Of a stretch of 64,000 nucleotides of DNA, positions 33,945 to 43,257 are shown piece after piece. The position numbers and the translations under genes were made by a program. Where the stretch lies: NCBI RefSeq assembly GCF_008386695.1, contig NZ_VUOC01000003.1, forward strand, positions 544,421 through 608,420, written 5' to 3'. Under the pieces are notes generated by a model that was not told the DNA's origin, made no database searches, and worked only from the letters and a program-made list of their open reading frames with translations. How positions within the stretch are numbered: the first letter of the stretch is position 1; each line of letters opens with the position of its first letter. This stretch comes from Chitinophaga agrisoli. Lineage in GTDB: Bacteria; Bacteroidota; Bacteroidia; Chitinophagales; Chitinophagaceae.

Positions 33945-35294
33945 TCATAACTTCAATGCCCTGCTGGCATCCTGCAACACCAGCACCCAATCCTGCCCAT
34001 AACCGCTTTTAGGCGGGGTAAACTGCCGTTGCCCCTGGTTCTCTACCTTATCAATAACAGTAAACTGCCCGTTCCGCGGATCGTACCAGCCGGCGTTCAG
34101 CGTGCTGCCATTAATCTTACCTAGTTGCACCGTAAACGGCAGTCCGGCTGCCGTGTATACATACAGGTAGTCTTTACCCCTGGTGGCTTGGATACGCGTG
34201 GCTGCGGGCAGGTTGTTTTCCAGTATCAATGACTGGTCCGGTACCCGTTCCGTAAGCAGGTTAGCTTCCATCAGCTTCCGCACATATTGCATCTGGCTGG
34301 CGCCGGGCAGGTCCATGGCGGCCTGCCAGTAAACATGCGGGCCATTCACCGCTTCACGGTCAGGGGAGTAGAATTGCCATATATCGTGGCAGCCATAGGT
34401 ATGCCCAAAGGCCCCGGCAAACAGGTCCAGGTAGGCATACTGCCGTACATCGTAAGCGCTGGATGTACCCAGGTCCTTTACATTAAAACAGATGGGATGG
34501 TCCTCGTACAAAGGTTCGCCGTCCAGCACCGGCTTGGTGGGCGTAAGATTATATACCGCCTGTATCTTATCATACACCGGCGTATTACGGCAATGCCCGT
34601 TCTGGAACATATGGAAGCTTAGCCACTCATCCTGCCGGAACCATTGCGCCGTGCCCAGCGCATTGGGCTGGGGGTGAAAGGTGATAAGCGGTTGCTGTGT
34701 ACCGGCGCCTTCCAGTATGCCCGCGGCCATTTGCCGCCAGATGTTAACATGCTGCTCGTTCTGCGGGTTGCGGTCGCCGCCTAGTATCCAGATAATATTG
34801 GGCCGCTTGCCATAACGCTGCCCCAGCCATTTGCCATAGGCTTTAGCGTTATCCGCATTAAACACCTCCGGTCCCTTACCCCAGGAGCTTTTCCATACCT
34901 TATCGCCCCAGGTGGGCAGCAGCCCTATGACCAGGCCATAGCTGGCAGCTTTGTCTATAATATAGTCTACGTGCCGGAAATAAGCCTCATTGGGCCGGGT
35001 GGGATCATCCTGCTGCAGTGGCAGGTCGCCATAGGCATTGGGTGTATGCAGCCCGTCAAACTCTGCCAGCGCTACGGCTTGTATAACCGTAAACCCTTGT
35101 GAGGCCCGGTGTTGGAGATATTTGTCTGCCTCTTCACGGTTCAGCCGGTGAAACAGCTCCCAGGCAGTATCGCCCAGCCAAAAGAAAGGCTGGTCATTAC
35201 GGAGCAAATACCGGTGGTTATCGCTGATGGTGAATTGTGCGGAAAGCGTAAGCGTGCAGGAACAAAGTATAGCCGTCAGGACTTGTCGCAGCAT
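33945..35294 (-). CDS. GH140-like (DUF4038) candidate apiosidase
   Basis: The ATG at 35294 yields a 449-residue secreted protein (signal MLRQVLTAILCSCTLTLSAQ). The DUF4038 TIM barrel reads ISDNHRYLLRNDQPFFWLGDTAWELFHRLNREEADKYL. Catalytic candidates are the Asp in IIWILGGDRNP and the Glu in KPVLDGEPLYED. A C-terminal collagen-binding-like beta domain follows (AGWYDPRNGQFTVIDKVE). GH140 members cleave apiose-galacturonate bonds in rhamnogalacturonan II, but DUF4038 is broader than GH140. It is a single-gene transcript. Confidence 0.8.
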   Translation of the reverse strand: MLRQVLTAILCSCTLTLSAQFTISDNHRYLLRNDQPFFWLGDTAWELFHRLNREEADKYLQHRASQGFTVIQAVALAEFDGLHTPNAYGDLPLQQDDPTRPNEAYFRHVDYIIDKAASYGLVIGLLPTWGDKVWKSSWGKGPEVFNADNAKAYGKWLGQRYGKRPNIIWILGGDRNPQNEQHVNIWRQMAAGILEGAGTQQPLITFHPQPNALGTAQWFRQDEWLSFHMFQNGHCRNTPVYDKIQAVYNLTPTKPVLDGEPLYEDHPICFNVKDLGTSSAYDVRQYAYLDLFAGAFGHTYGCHDIWQFYSPDREAVNGPHVYWQAAMDLPGASQMQYVRKLMEANLLTERVPDQSLILENNLPAATRIQATRGKDYLYVYTAAGLPFTVQLGKINGSTLNAGWYDPRNGQFTVIDKVENQGQRQFTPPKSGYGQDWVLVLQDASRALKL

Positions 35295-35328
35295 AGTGGA
35301 ACTTATATCAGTGAGGATATAAAATACG

Positions 35329-35370
35329 CAAAAAAAAACAAAGGATCTCACTTTGCCCAGTGAGATCCTT
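35329..35370 (-). terminator. intrinsic terminator in the leader region of the GH140-like gene
   Basis: AAGGATCTCACT / AGTGAGATCCTT (35341-35352 and 35359-35370) is a 12-base perfect stem with a six-base loop. On the minus strand it is followed by a long T-tract (35340-35330), ending about 35 bases before the start codon at 35294. No minus-strand gene precedes it, so it may be an attenuator or a roadblock against the divergent promoter region. Confidence 0.75.
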
Positions 35371-35513
35371 AATTAAGTGAAAATGAAAGCTTTGGTAAGA
35401 TTACCCTGCTCGGTCCTTATAAATTCCTTTTAAAGATACAGCACGCAAACCAGCGGGTAGTTAAGCAATCGTTAACCAAATAAATTTTTAGGGATAAATG
35501 ATTATAATGGCCC

Positions 35514-35532
35514 CGTTTAGTACGGCTAAACG
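35514..35532. promoter_or_regulatory. inverted repeat overlapping the kinase promoter
   Basis: CGTTTAG (35514-35520), spacer tacgg, CTAAACG (35526-35532): a perfect seven-base inverted repeat. TAGTTTCG at 35558-35565 resembles the -7 element of the histidine kinase gene, so the repeat covers the -33 position and is a plausible operator. Confidence 0.45.
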
Positions 35533-35573
35533 CATTTAAAATACGGTCAAAATGCTATAGTTTCGCACCTTCC

Positions 35574-36860
35574 ATGGAGTCATTCATTCGTCATGTAGTT
35601 AATATCGGGATCAGGCCGGAGCATCCGTTTGAAGAGCAGAAGAAGATAAGGTTATTGAATGTTGGTTGTCTCATTGCCACCGTTATATTGGTCGTACTGT
35701 TCCTGTTGAATACCTTTACCGGTCACTACCTGTTGGCCGCCAGCTATGTTGTGGTGTTGCTGACACTTGCGGGCATTTACCTCTTGCACCACTACCAGCG
35801 CTTCAGCGCGGCCAGGTATATTACCATCTTCATTACGGCCGCGTTTGGTAGTTTTCTTTCACTGGGTTATCATAATAATACAGAATTGCTGTTGCTGCTG
35901 AATATAGCCATCATGGTGCTATTATTGGATGCATGGTGGCTAACGGTGGCGCTTACCCTGGTGGATATGTTCCTGTTTATATTTATCCGTATCCATAACT
36001 TGCATTTCCCGCCGCTGCTGGAACAGTTACCACTTTCCCGGGATATGATCAGCGCAACATCCGTTTTTGTGCTGATGGCCATTGCCCTGTTGTATAGCAA
36101 ATATGAACAGGGGCGCTACCGCCAGCAAATGGAAGCGCTCAACCGGCAGAACGAAGAAAAGGCCCAGCGGTTAGAGAACCTTAACAAAGCCAAGGAAAAG
36201 ATACTGTCCATCCTCTCGCACGATCTGCGGCAACCGCTGGCCGCTATGAAATCTTTGCTGCAGGTAGACGAAGGTTTATCACCTGTACTATTCAACGAGT
36301 TTGCCGGCCGGGTGCATAACAGCCTCGATCATTTACTGTTAAGCCTGGATAATACCCTGCGCTGGTCCTATACACAGCTCAAAGGAGTTACCGCCTACCC
36401 GCAGTATTACAGCCCCGGTGGTTTACTGCAACAGCTGCGGCAGCAGCTGGATATGCAGCTGCAGGATAAAGCGCTGCAATTTAACATAGTAGCAAATGGG
36501 GATACGCTTGTCTATGCAGATCCGGATCATCTTACCATCATTCTCCGCAACCTGCTGTCCAATGCCGTTAAGTTTACCCCCAGGGATGGCCGTATCACCG
36601 CCACGGTAACGCCTGTCAATGGGGTAGTTGAGATCAGTATTGCAGATACCGGCGTAGGCATGGATACGGCAATGCAGGCCCGGCTGTTTGACCTGGAGCA
36701 CCATTTTACCCGGTACGGAACGGAGAACGAGCACGGCACCGGTCTGGGCCTGCTGGTGGTAAAGGAATTGGTAGAGTTGAATGGCGGTACCATCCGCTTA
36801 TCCAGCGAGCCTGCGCATGGCACGGTATTCTATATCCACCTGCCGGCCTCCTTCGTATAG
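35574..36860 (+). CDS. orphan membrane histidine kinase
   Basis: A 428-residue kinase with about six transmembrane helices in the first 175 residues (LIATVILVVLFLLNTF, YVVVLLTLAGIYLL, ITIFITAAFGSFLSL and others), with no periplasmic sensor domain. A short coiled coil leads to a HisKA box (ILSILSHDLRQPLAAMK, His216) and a HATPase domain (LRNLLSNAVKF, IADTGVGM, HGTGLGLLVVKELVEL). No response regulator lies next to it. It sits between glycan-degrading genes, but any role in them is a guess. Its end is four bases from the convergent GntR gene. Confidence 0.9.
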   Translation: MESFIRHVVNIGIRPEHPFEEQKKIRLLNVGCLIATVILVVLFLLNTFTGHYLLAASYVVVLLTLAGIYLLHHYQRFSAARYITIFITAAFGSFLSLGYHNNTELLLLLNIAIMVLLLDAWWLTVALTLVDMFLFIFIRIHNLHFPPLLEQLPLSRDMISATSVFVLMAIALLYSKYEQGRYRQQMEALNRQNEEKAQRLENLNKAKEKILSILSHDLRQPLAAMKSLLQVDEGLSPVLFNEFAGRVHNSLDHLLLSLDNTLRWSYTQLKGVTAYPQYYSPGGLLQQLRQQLDMQLQDKALQFNIVANGDTLVYADPDHLTIILRNLLSNAVKFTPRDGRITATVTPVNGVVEISIADTGVGMDTAMQARLFDLEHHFTRYGTENEHGTGLGLLVVKELVELNGGTIRLSSEPAHGTVFYIHLPASFV

Positions 36861-36864
36861 GCGT

Positions 36865-37875
36865 TCAGAAAGAAGCCCTTTCCACCAACCGGCAGGGATT
36901 CTTCAACTGCGTTTTCTTCTTTTTAAGGATCATATGTATCACATCGGCGCCCATCCTGCCAAAATCAGTGGAGATAGTAGTGATCCCATTGGCCACGATC
37001 TCTTTGATAGGGATATCATTATAGGAGATAATACCAATATCCTTGCCCAGCTTCAGCGATAAAGTGCTTATCTTTTTAACCAGCTGTACCAGGTCCTGGT
37101 CATTCACCAGCACATACAGCTCCCCTTTTACAGGCTGCCTGTTGCGTGCATTGGCAATCACGCTGGCCTCCAGCCCAAACTCCTTACAGAACCGGCGAAA
37201 ACCGCGTTCTATTTGTTTCAGGTTATAGAAATTAGGGCCCTGTACCAATACCAGCCGCGTATACTGTCGTTGTATACGTTGCAGTCCCTGCTGCAGTACC
37301 TGGTAAATATCCTCTTCAAAGTACTGGCAAACAGAAGGGTATTGCAGGCCCCAGTCCTGGTAGCCCAGATCCAGTATATATACCTTATCCTGCGGCAGCT
37401 TCCTCATAGCATCTGTAATGCCCTTATCATTAATGGGCATGATAATATACTCTGTGTATTTACCGGCATGCTGTTCTACCAGGTTATTAAATACATCTAC
37501 ATTATTATGATGAAAATAAATATCTACCACGCCCTTGCCGCCCAACCCGTTTTTGATGCCCTCGTAGATCTCTTCCTTATAGGCCGTAAGGCTGTTGAAC
37601 AATACAAACACATGATGTTTGGAATGGGTATTAGAGCTGGCTACAAAAAAGCCTTTATATTTAACGGCAGAGATAATGCCCGCCTGCTTCAGCTGGTCAA
37701 AGGCCTGTACCACGGTTTTTTTAGCAATGCCCGTACTGTCGCTTACTTCGTTTACAGAAGGGATCTTATCGCCTATCTTCAGCTGTTTATTATCAATGGC
37801 ATTAATGACAGATTGCATCACCTGCTGGTATTTGGGTGCGCCGGAATTATGATCAAGCGAAATAAAGGACTTCAT
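36865..37875 (-). CDS. GntR-type regulator with periplasmic-binding-like sugar domain
   Basis: The ATG at 37875 gives 336 residues; the in-frame extension upstream lacks domain character. The N-terminal GntR winged helix (YQQVMQSVINAIDNKQLKIGDKIPSVNEVSDSTGIAKKTVVQAFDQLKQAGII) is fused to a LacI/periplasmic-binding type effector domain (HHVFVLFNSLTAYKEEIYEGIKNGL, then DIGIISYNDIPIKEIVANGITTIS), as in AraR-like regulators. The fusion indicates sugar sensing. It is the last gene of the minus operon, 37 bases after the large glycosidase, and may regulate the operon and block B. Confidence 0.88.
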   Translation of the reverse strand: MKSFISLDHNSGAPKYQQVMQSVINAIDNKQLKIGDKIPSVNEVSDSTGIAKKTVVQAFDQLKQAGIISAVKYKGFFVASSNTHSKHHVFVLFNSLTAYKEEIYEGIKNGLGGKGVVDIYFHHNNVDVFNNLVEQHAGKYTEYIIMPINDKGITDAMRKLPQDKVYILDLGYQDWGLQYPSVCQYFEEDIYQVLQQGLQRIQRQYTRLVLVQGPNFYNLKQIERGFRRFCKEFGLEASVIANARNRQPVKGELYVLVNDQDLVQLVKKISTLSLKLGKDIGIISYNDIPIKEIVANGITTISTDFGRMGADVIHMILKKKKTQLKNPCRLVERASF

Positions 37876-37912
37876 ATTTGGTTGCGTACTACAAGTGAAC
37901 AAATTTGCATCA

Positions 37913-40648
37913 TTATTCAAACAGCCAATCCAGGCTTTTAACGTTATCTGCCCCCAGGCCGCCGTCATAGGTAGTTATATCCTGTGTGCCATCCATAAAA
38001 CCCAGCACCAGGCAATTGCCTTTGCCTAATACAAGCGTATGCGCGCCTGCTTCAAAATAATAGGTATGTACATTCACCGCAGGTAGCGAAGGTAGCAGCA
38101 CCGCATGGCTGATGCGGATAGCCGCCTGTCCGTGATCATCTGCGCCGGCGTCTGTTTCCAGGTTAGGCTCCTGCAGGTAATGTTTATCTTTTGAGTCAAA
38201 GAAACCCACTACTACCTTTACCGGTTGCGTGCTGCGGAACTGCAGCGTGGTGCCGGTTTCCTGTTGTTGCTGCCAGGTGAATGGGATACCCTGTAGTTTA
38301 TTTAACGCGGGATCAATTGCCTGTATATGCAGGTCTTTGCCGGTAAATACGGCTTCTCCGGCTACTGGTTGATAGGAGGCTGTAACCGGGCTTACCAGCG
38401 TAACAGTTGCAGGGCGCAGTACTGGTTTTGCAGTGCTGGCGGTCGTATTCCCTGCAGGTGCATGCTGTAATGAATCCAGATGATGTTTGAAGTTTTGCAG
38501 TTCCTTTTGGTAATGCGGCAATAGTTCCACCCAGGTTTTATTATGACCGTTATCACCGCCAATAGGCACTTTTCTTTGTTGCGTTTGCATACTGTTGGCA
38601 TACAGATAAGTATTGGCCGTAAGGGTAGCCAGCTTTTGGTAATGCTGTACGCTTTCTTCCAGCAGGGGCAATGCTTTTTCAAGATCGCTCAGCTGGTGGG
38701 AGTATTGGTAGCGTAGCACCCATAGCGCAGCCTGTACTTTGGCATTAAAGAACTGTGCCAGCGCCTGGTAGCAATGCATGTCATTTTTGATGCGCGTAAA
38801 CTCTTCCTTGTTATCCCGTACGGAGGCGGCAGCATGATCAACGGCTGCCACAGCCCGTGCGCCATGCTGGGTTACTTCCGCTATCACCCGTACCGGCGTT
38901 TCGCCCGTATGCGGCTGATGCTGCCATTCTTTGGCGGCATAGTTAATAAGCATTTCGCCTTCGGGGCCGTCAGAGTCATACAGGTCTGGCCATACCCGCC
39001 ATTTGTAGGGATTGATTAGTTGGCTCATGAACATGCCCAACGTAAGCGTTTGCCGGTTACCGTTAGTAATGCCAAAACGCCGCAGCAGTTTAGGCGCTAT
39101 CTCGCCGGATTGTTCGTAGGCAGCCAGTATATCCCCGCCCGTGCCAGTGCCGAATTTTTTATCCAGTAGCTTGCCCCAGTAAATATCTTCCGCATTACGA
39201 TCGCGGTGACAGTTCCAGGCATAACGCGCCCAGGCCTGGTACCAGATCCAGTCACGGTCTACCTGCAACAGTCTGGGTGTGGCATTATCCGCCGTATAGG
39301 GCCAGTCCCAATAGGAGGCCTGCGGGTACAGGTGCAGCCCGTTAGCGCCATGTGCCGTGTGCATGGCCTGTACGCTTTTTTGTATAAACCGGGTGGCGCC
39401 GTAACGGAACGGCTCCAGGTTGGCCAGTATATGCACGTTGTCAATATCAATGGTCACCTTGCTTAGCTCACGGTGCATAGCGGCCCATGGCCCGCGGGGT
39501 GTGTAAGTGGTTAGCGCTTCACCGTTGTATTTATTTTCTGTGTACAGGTTAGGATACAATGGCAGGGCGGCCTTCATGACCTCCTGCGGATTGGTGTCAT
39601 GCCCGCGCAATACAATTGGGGGCAGGGTAGTGGTCCCTAATTCCTTTAAACCATCCTTTACGCCGGGGATGATGGTTTTGGTAAACCATTCTACATCATG
39701 CTCGTCTTCCATCGCTTCGCCCAGCGTTACCAGCAAGCCCACATTGGGATACTTGGCTACAAAAGCCGCAATGGACTTCCGGGTGTAATCCGCTATAATA
39801 GGTAGGATCGGGCGTTTGCGGTCCTGCGTCAGCAATCCGTTCTTCTCTGCAAAAGGTTTGGATACAATAATGTTGTAAAACATCTGTATCACCCATATGC
39901 CGCGTTTGTCCGCTTCTTCCGTTAAAAAGCGGTACATATCTTCATTCTTACGGAAAGTAGCGCTGTCTACTTCTACGGCATAGGGATAGTCCTTTAACCG
40001 CACCAGGGACGCAAAAGGATGCCCGTTCCATAGGTACAGGGAGTTCATGCGGTTGGCCGCCAGCATGTCCAGGTACTGTATCCACAGCGTTTTATCATAG
40101 AACCATGGAAACTGATCCGGCGTGTAAGGATATTCATATACTGTACGGCCAGGCAGATAAGTAGTTTTCTGTATGCCTATGCAGGTGCCGCGTAATACCA
40201 TTTCCGGCTGGTCCATATAGGATAGCCGAGCGGGCAAAACACCAGTGCTGCGTACCCGCTCTGCCAGCTCCAGGCAACCATACAATACGCCGCTGGCGTC
40301 CCTGCCGCCGATCAAACCCTTGTGATCTTTGATGTTGATATTAAAACCTTCTTTACCCGGTCTTTTCATCGCCGGGAGCTGAAAGAACTGTTGGCTTTTT
40401 TTATTGAACGCATCATCTGTTATCCCTACCAATAGAATATTGTCGGTTGTAGGCATACGGCCGCTGTTGACTGTACGTACGGGATAACCTGCCGTGCGCA
40501 GGGCCTTGCTTAATTGTGCCAGCCCGTACTGCTCTCTGGGCGCAGTATGGGTACCTGTTACCAGCCATACTGTTTGTTTGCCCTGTGCGTATATTTCCTG
40601 TATAAAAAAGCTGCCTGCTAACAGCAGCATAAACAATCTCGTCATCAT
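37913..40648 (-). CDS. large secreted glycosidase of unassigned family (alpha-glucuronidase-like N-domain)
   Basis: A 911-residue protein with a signal peptide (LFMLLLAGSFFIQEIYAQ). An N-terminal GH20b/GH67N-like domain (NINIKDHKGLIGGRDASGVLYGCLELAERV) precedes a TIM barrel (LWIQYLDMLAANRMNSLYLWNGHPF; LLVTLGEAMEDEHDVEW with Glu311; NLYTENKYNGEAL with Glu371 and Glu377; HLYPQASYWDWPY). A helical segment and a C-terminal beta domain (after about 790) follow. The layout resembles alpha-uronidases; GH138 (alpha-galacturonidase of rhamnogalacturonan II) is one candidate, but I cannot confirm it. It lies 11 bases after the GH29 fusion and before GntR. Confidence 0.6.
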   Translation of the reverse strand: MMTRLFMLLLAGSFFIQEIYAQGKQTVWLVTGTHTAPREQYGLAQLSKALRTAGYPVRTVNSGRMPTTDNILLVGITDDAFNKKSQQFFQLPAMKRPGKEGFNINIKDHKGLIGGRDASGVLYGCLELAERVRSTGVLPARLSYMDQPEMVLRGTCIGIQKTTYLPGRTVYEYPYTPDQFPWFYDKTLWIQYLDMLAANRMNSLYLWNGHPFASLVRLKDYPYAVEVDSATFRKNEDMYRFLTEEADKRGIWVIQMFYNIIVSKPFAEKNGLLTQDRKRPILPIIADYTRKSIAAFVAKYPNVGLLVTLGEAMEDEHDVEWFTKTIIPGVKDGLKELGTTTLPPIVLRGHDTNPQEVMKAALPLYPNLYTENKYNGEALTTYTPRGPWAAMHRELSKVTIDIDNVHILANLEPFRYGATRFIQKSVQAMHTAHGANGLHLYPQASYWDWPYTADNATPRLLQVDRDWIWYQAWARYAWNCHRDRNAEDIYWGKLLDKKFGTGTGGDILAAYEQSGEIAPKLLRRFGITNGNRQTLTLGMFMSQLINPYKWRVWPDLYDSDGPEGEMLINYAAKEWQHQPHTGETPVRVIAEVTQHGARAVAAVDHAAASVRDNKEEFTRIKNDMHCYQALAQFFNAKVQAALWVLRYQYSHQLSDLEKALPLLEESVQHYQKLATLTANTYLYANSMQTQQRKVPIGGDNGHNKTWVELLPHYQKELQNFKHHLDSLQHAPAGNTTASTAKPVLRPATVTLVSPVTASYQPVAGEAVFTGKDLHIQAIDPALNKLQGIPFTWQQQQETGTTLQFRSTQPVKVVVGFFDSKDKHYLQEPNLETDAGADDHGQAAIRISHAVLLPSLPAVNVHTYYFEAGAHTLVLGKGNCLVLGFMDGTQDITTYDGGLGADNVKSLDWLFE

Positions 40649-40659
40649 GATCTGCTGGC

Positions 40660-43257
40660 TTAAAGTTTACTGCTTATTTCGTCCAGTACCTGCCGGTTCA
40701 ATTTTACCTGTACCATGCCCATGGGGTGAAAGCGCTCCTTGTTATTGATAGCCGCATACACAATGGTATAGCGGTCATCGCCTTCCGGTATCAGGCAAAG
40801 GGGCGTGCGCATGATATCCCACCATTTTTTTACTTTGGTCTGGATAGGGAAGTACTGCGCGGCTGTCCAGTGCAGGCCATCTTTGGAAAGGGTGTACGCC
40901 ATCATATTGGGCAGGTGTAATCCAAAACCTTCCGGGCCGCCGTCAAAAACGGCAATATATAAGCCGTTAGGCAGCTTGCTTACAATGGGGTTCTCAATAA
41001 AATAAGGATGGATGGAAGTAACCGGGTTCACGGTCGTATCCAGCCGTGTCCAGGGGCCTTCCAGGGAAGATGATCTGGCTAGCCCCACAAACCAGCCTTT
41101 CCCGGATTTTGTGGGATAATCTGCCCAGGAAGCATAAGGATAAGCGCCGCCATAAAAGGCCAGCCATCCATTATCTACCGGGTAGGGGAAAAAGGAGGCT
41201 ACCCCTTGCCGGCCTTCCCATAGCTGGGAGTGCAGGCCGGGCTCCATCACAATACCGCTGTCCTTATATGGGCCGCCTATGCCTTCCATCCCATCTTTAA
41301 CAGATTCGGCGCGCCAGATGCGGCCAAAGGAGTGATTGGGCGCTATATTCTTATCTACCGTATACGTGAGGTAATAACCATACCAGCGGTTATGCGCCTG
41401 GCTAAAAATGGGCATAAAGGACCAGATAGCCGCCCGGCGGTCATTCACCGGGTTGTCATCTTCGGTAACGGCGTATTTGCCGCTGGCCTGGTAAATAGTG
41501 CTGCGTCTTGTCCAGTGAATGGCGTCCGTGCTGGTCCAGTGCCCTATACGGGTCTTTACCCGGTCATAATACGCGGGCATACCTGTCTCTCCGGCCCTTT
41601 CTGTAGGGAACATATGGTACACGCCGTTGATTTTTACACAGGCGCCGCCTTCAAACCCGCCCTGTATACCGGTGGTGCCGGGCATACCTTCCTGTATCAC
41701 CGGTGCATCCGGGCCGCCCAGTATCTCAAACAGCGGCGCGCTGGTAGGCAAAGCGGCGCCTGCCTGTGCCTGACCTCCCTGCGATGCGGATGCCGGTGCG
41801 CTCCCAATGGAAGGTCCCAGGATGATCCTGAAAACAGCGGCAATATCAGATGGGATCCGGGTCTTCTTTGGGATCGTGAGGGCAAGTCCTTGTTCCCCCA
41901 TTTGGTAGGGGAGGGTTTCGAGTGATTTTAATCCCAGCATTTGCAGGGATTGTATATTGCCGCCCAGGCTTTTGGGCGTTAATGCATGCAGGTGTACGGT
42001 CTTATCATCACCCGGCCAGTCCAGGAAAATGGCATACAACGTATCGCCTTTGCGGGTGTAATGTACCCGCTGGCCTTCCGGCGTGGTCTCGCCGTATACG
42101 CTAAAGGGCCGGGTGCCGTAAATGGAGGCGCCATTGGCCCACATCCATTTACCCACACGGAACATCACTTCCTGCTGGTTCTCCGGGATGGTGCCGTCAG
42201 ATTTCGGAGAAAGGTTCAGCAACAGCTGTCCGTTCTTGCTCACCACTTCAATGATCTTGTGCACGATCTCTTTGGGCGTGCGTATCTCCATGCCTTCTGT
42301 ATACCCCCAGGAGAGGGCAAAGCCGGTACCAATGGAATAATCACACAGCCAGGGTTTCTCTACAATATGATCGGGATTGGTGTTCTCATGGTCTACCATA
42401 CCAATACCGTCCGGGATATCCTCCCCTTTATAGGTCATGGTCACTTCCTGCCCACGTTGTTCCGCGGCATTAAAATAGTGCGCCAGGTAATGTTTTATAT
42501 ATTGTGCTGGTATATTCTCCAGCCAGGAATCAAAATACATGATATCCGGATGGTATTTGTCCACCACCTCCTCGCATTTGCCCTGCCACATCTGCAGCCA
42601 GGCTTCATGCGGCATAGGGGTGCCGTATAATTTGGCGTATTTAGGATTGGCGGCCGCCCATCCGGGTTTGGGCTTTACATAGCCATAGTTCAGCTCATGA
42701 TGCAGGGATACAAAGAATTTCATACCGCGCTTGCGGATGGCTTTTTCCAGCTCGCCTACCACATCGCGGTGGGGACCCATCTGTTTGGCGTTAAAAGGCG
42801 TCAGCTGGCTGTCCCACATGGCAAATCCGTCATGATGCTCGCCTACCGGTCCGGCAAAACGCGCCCCGCTTTTTACAAACAGGTCCGCCCATTCATCGGC
42901 ATTAAAACGCTCACCCTTGAACATGGGAATAAAATCATGGTAGCCAAACTTTGTCAGCGGGCCATACAACGCTACATGCCGCTGGTAGGTGCCCAGTTTG
43001 GAGTAGCCGGAATCCGCATGCATATGCGAATAATAGTGTTCATTATTATAGGCCGGTACGGTGTACACGCCCCAATGGCAATAAATCCCGAACTTGGCGT
43101 CCCGTATCCACTCCGGTATCTCCGCATGCTGCTGCAAGGAGGTCCAGTCAGGCTGGTAGACAATCTTTTTCTGTGCAAACAAAGTAAAACAGGAAAACAC
43201 TGCCGGCAATAAAAATACAAGCGCGCGCCGGCTGCTGAACAGCGAATCAAATTTCAT
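40660..43257 (-). CDS. GH29 alpha-L-fucosidase fused to a beta-propeller domain
   Basis: An 865-residue secreted protein. The GH29 part (about 30-480) shows EWIRDAKFGIYCHWGVYTVPAY, VGEHHDGFAMWDS and HPDIMYFDSWLE with the likely nucleophile Asp243; LLLNLSPKSDGTIP closes it. A low-complexity Ala/Ser/Gly/Gln linker (about 480-510) leads to a five-bladed-propeller-like domain (EGGACVKINGVYHMFPTERAG, RTRIGHWTSTDAIHWTRRSTIY, NPIVSKLPNGLYIAVFDGG) of the GH43/GH117/GH130 superfold. Two active sites on one chain suggest sequential trimming of one side chain. It is the first gene of the minus operon. Confidence 0.85.
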   Translation of the reverse strand: MKFDSLFSSRRALVFLLPAVFSCFTLFAQKKIVYQPDWTSLQQHAEIPEWIRDAKFGIYCHWGVYTVPAYNNEHYYSHMHADSGYSKLGTYQRHVALYGPLTKFGYHDFIPMFKGERFNADEWADLFVKSGARFAGPVGEHHDGFAMWDSQLTPFNAKQMGPHRDVVGELEKAIRKRGMKFFVSLHHELNYGYVKPKPGWAAANPKYAKLYGTPMPHEAWLQMWQGKCEEVVDKYHPDIMYFDSWLENIPAQYIKHYLAHYFNAAEQRGQEVTMTYKGEDIPDGIGMVDHENTNPDHIVEKPWLCDYSIGTGFALSWGYTEGMEIRTPKEIVHKIIEVVSKNGQLLLNLSPKSDGTIPENQQEVMFRVGKWMWANGASIYGTRPFSVYGETTPEGQRVHYTRKGDTLYAIFLDWPGDDKTVHLHALTPKSLGGNIQSLQMLGLKSLETLPYQMGEQGLALTIPKKTRIPSDIAAVFRIILGPSIGSAPASASQGGQAQAGAALPTSAPLFEILGGPDAPVIQEGMPGTTGIQGGFEGGACVKINGVYHMFPTERAGETGMPAYYDRVKTRIGHWTSTDAIHWTRRSTIYQASGKYAVTEDDNPVNDRRAAIWSFMPIFSQAHNRWYGYYLTYTVDKNIAPNHSFGRIWRAESVKDGMEGIGGPYKDSGIVMEPGLHSQLWEGRQGVASFFPYPVDNGWLAFYGGAYPYASWADYPTKSGKGWFVGLARSSSLEGPWTRLDTTVNPVTSIHPYFIENPIVSKLPNGLYIAVFDGGPEGFGLHLPNMMAYTLSKDGLHWTAAQYFPIQTKVKKWWDIMRTPLCLIPEGDDRYTIVYAAINNKERFHPMGMVQVKLNRQVLDEISSKL

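Noticed and set aside
41230-41925. Plus-strand open frame of 231 codons across the fucosidase fusion
   Set aside because: Antisense to the propeller domain and linker, and compositionally unlike a protein.
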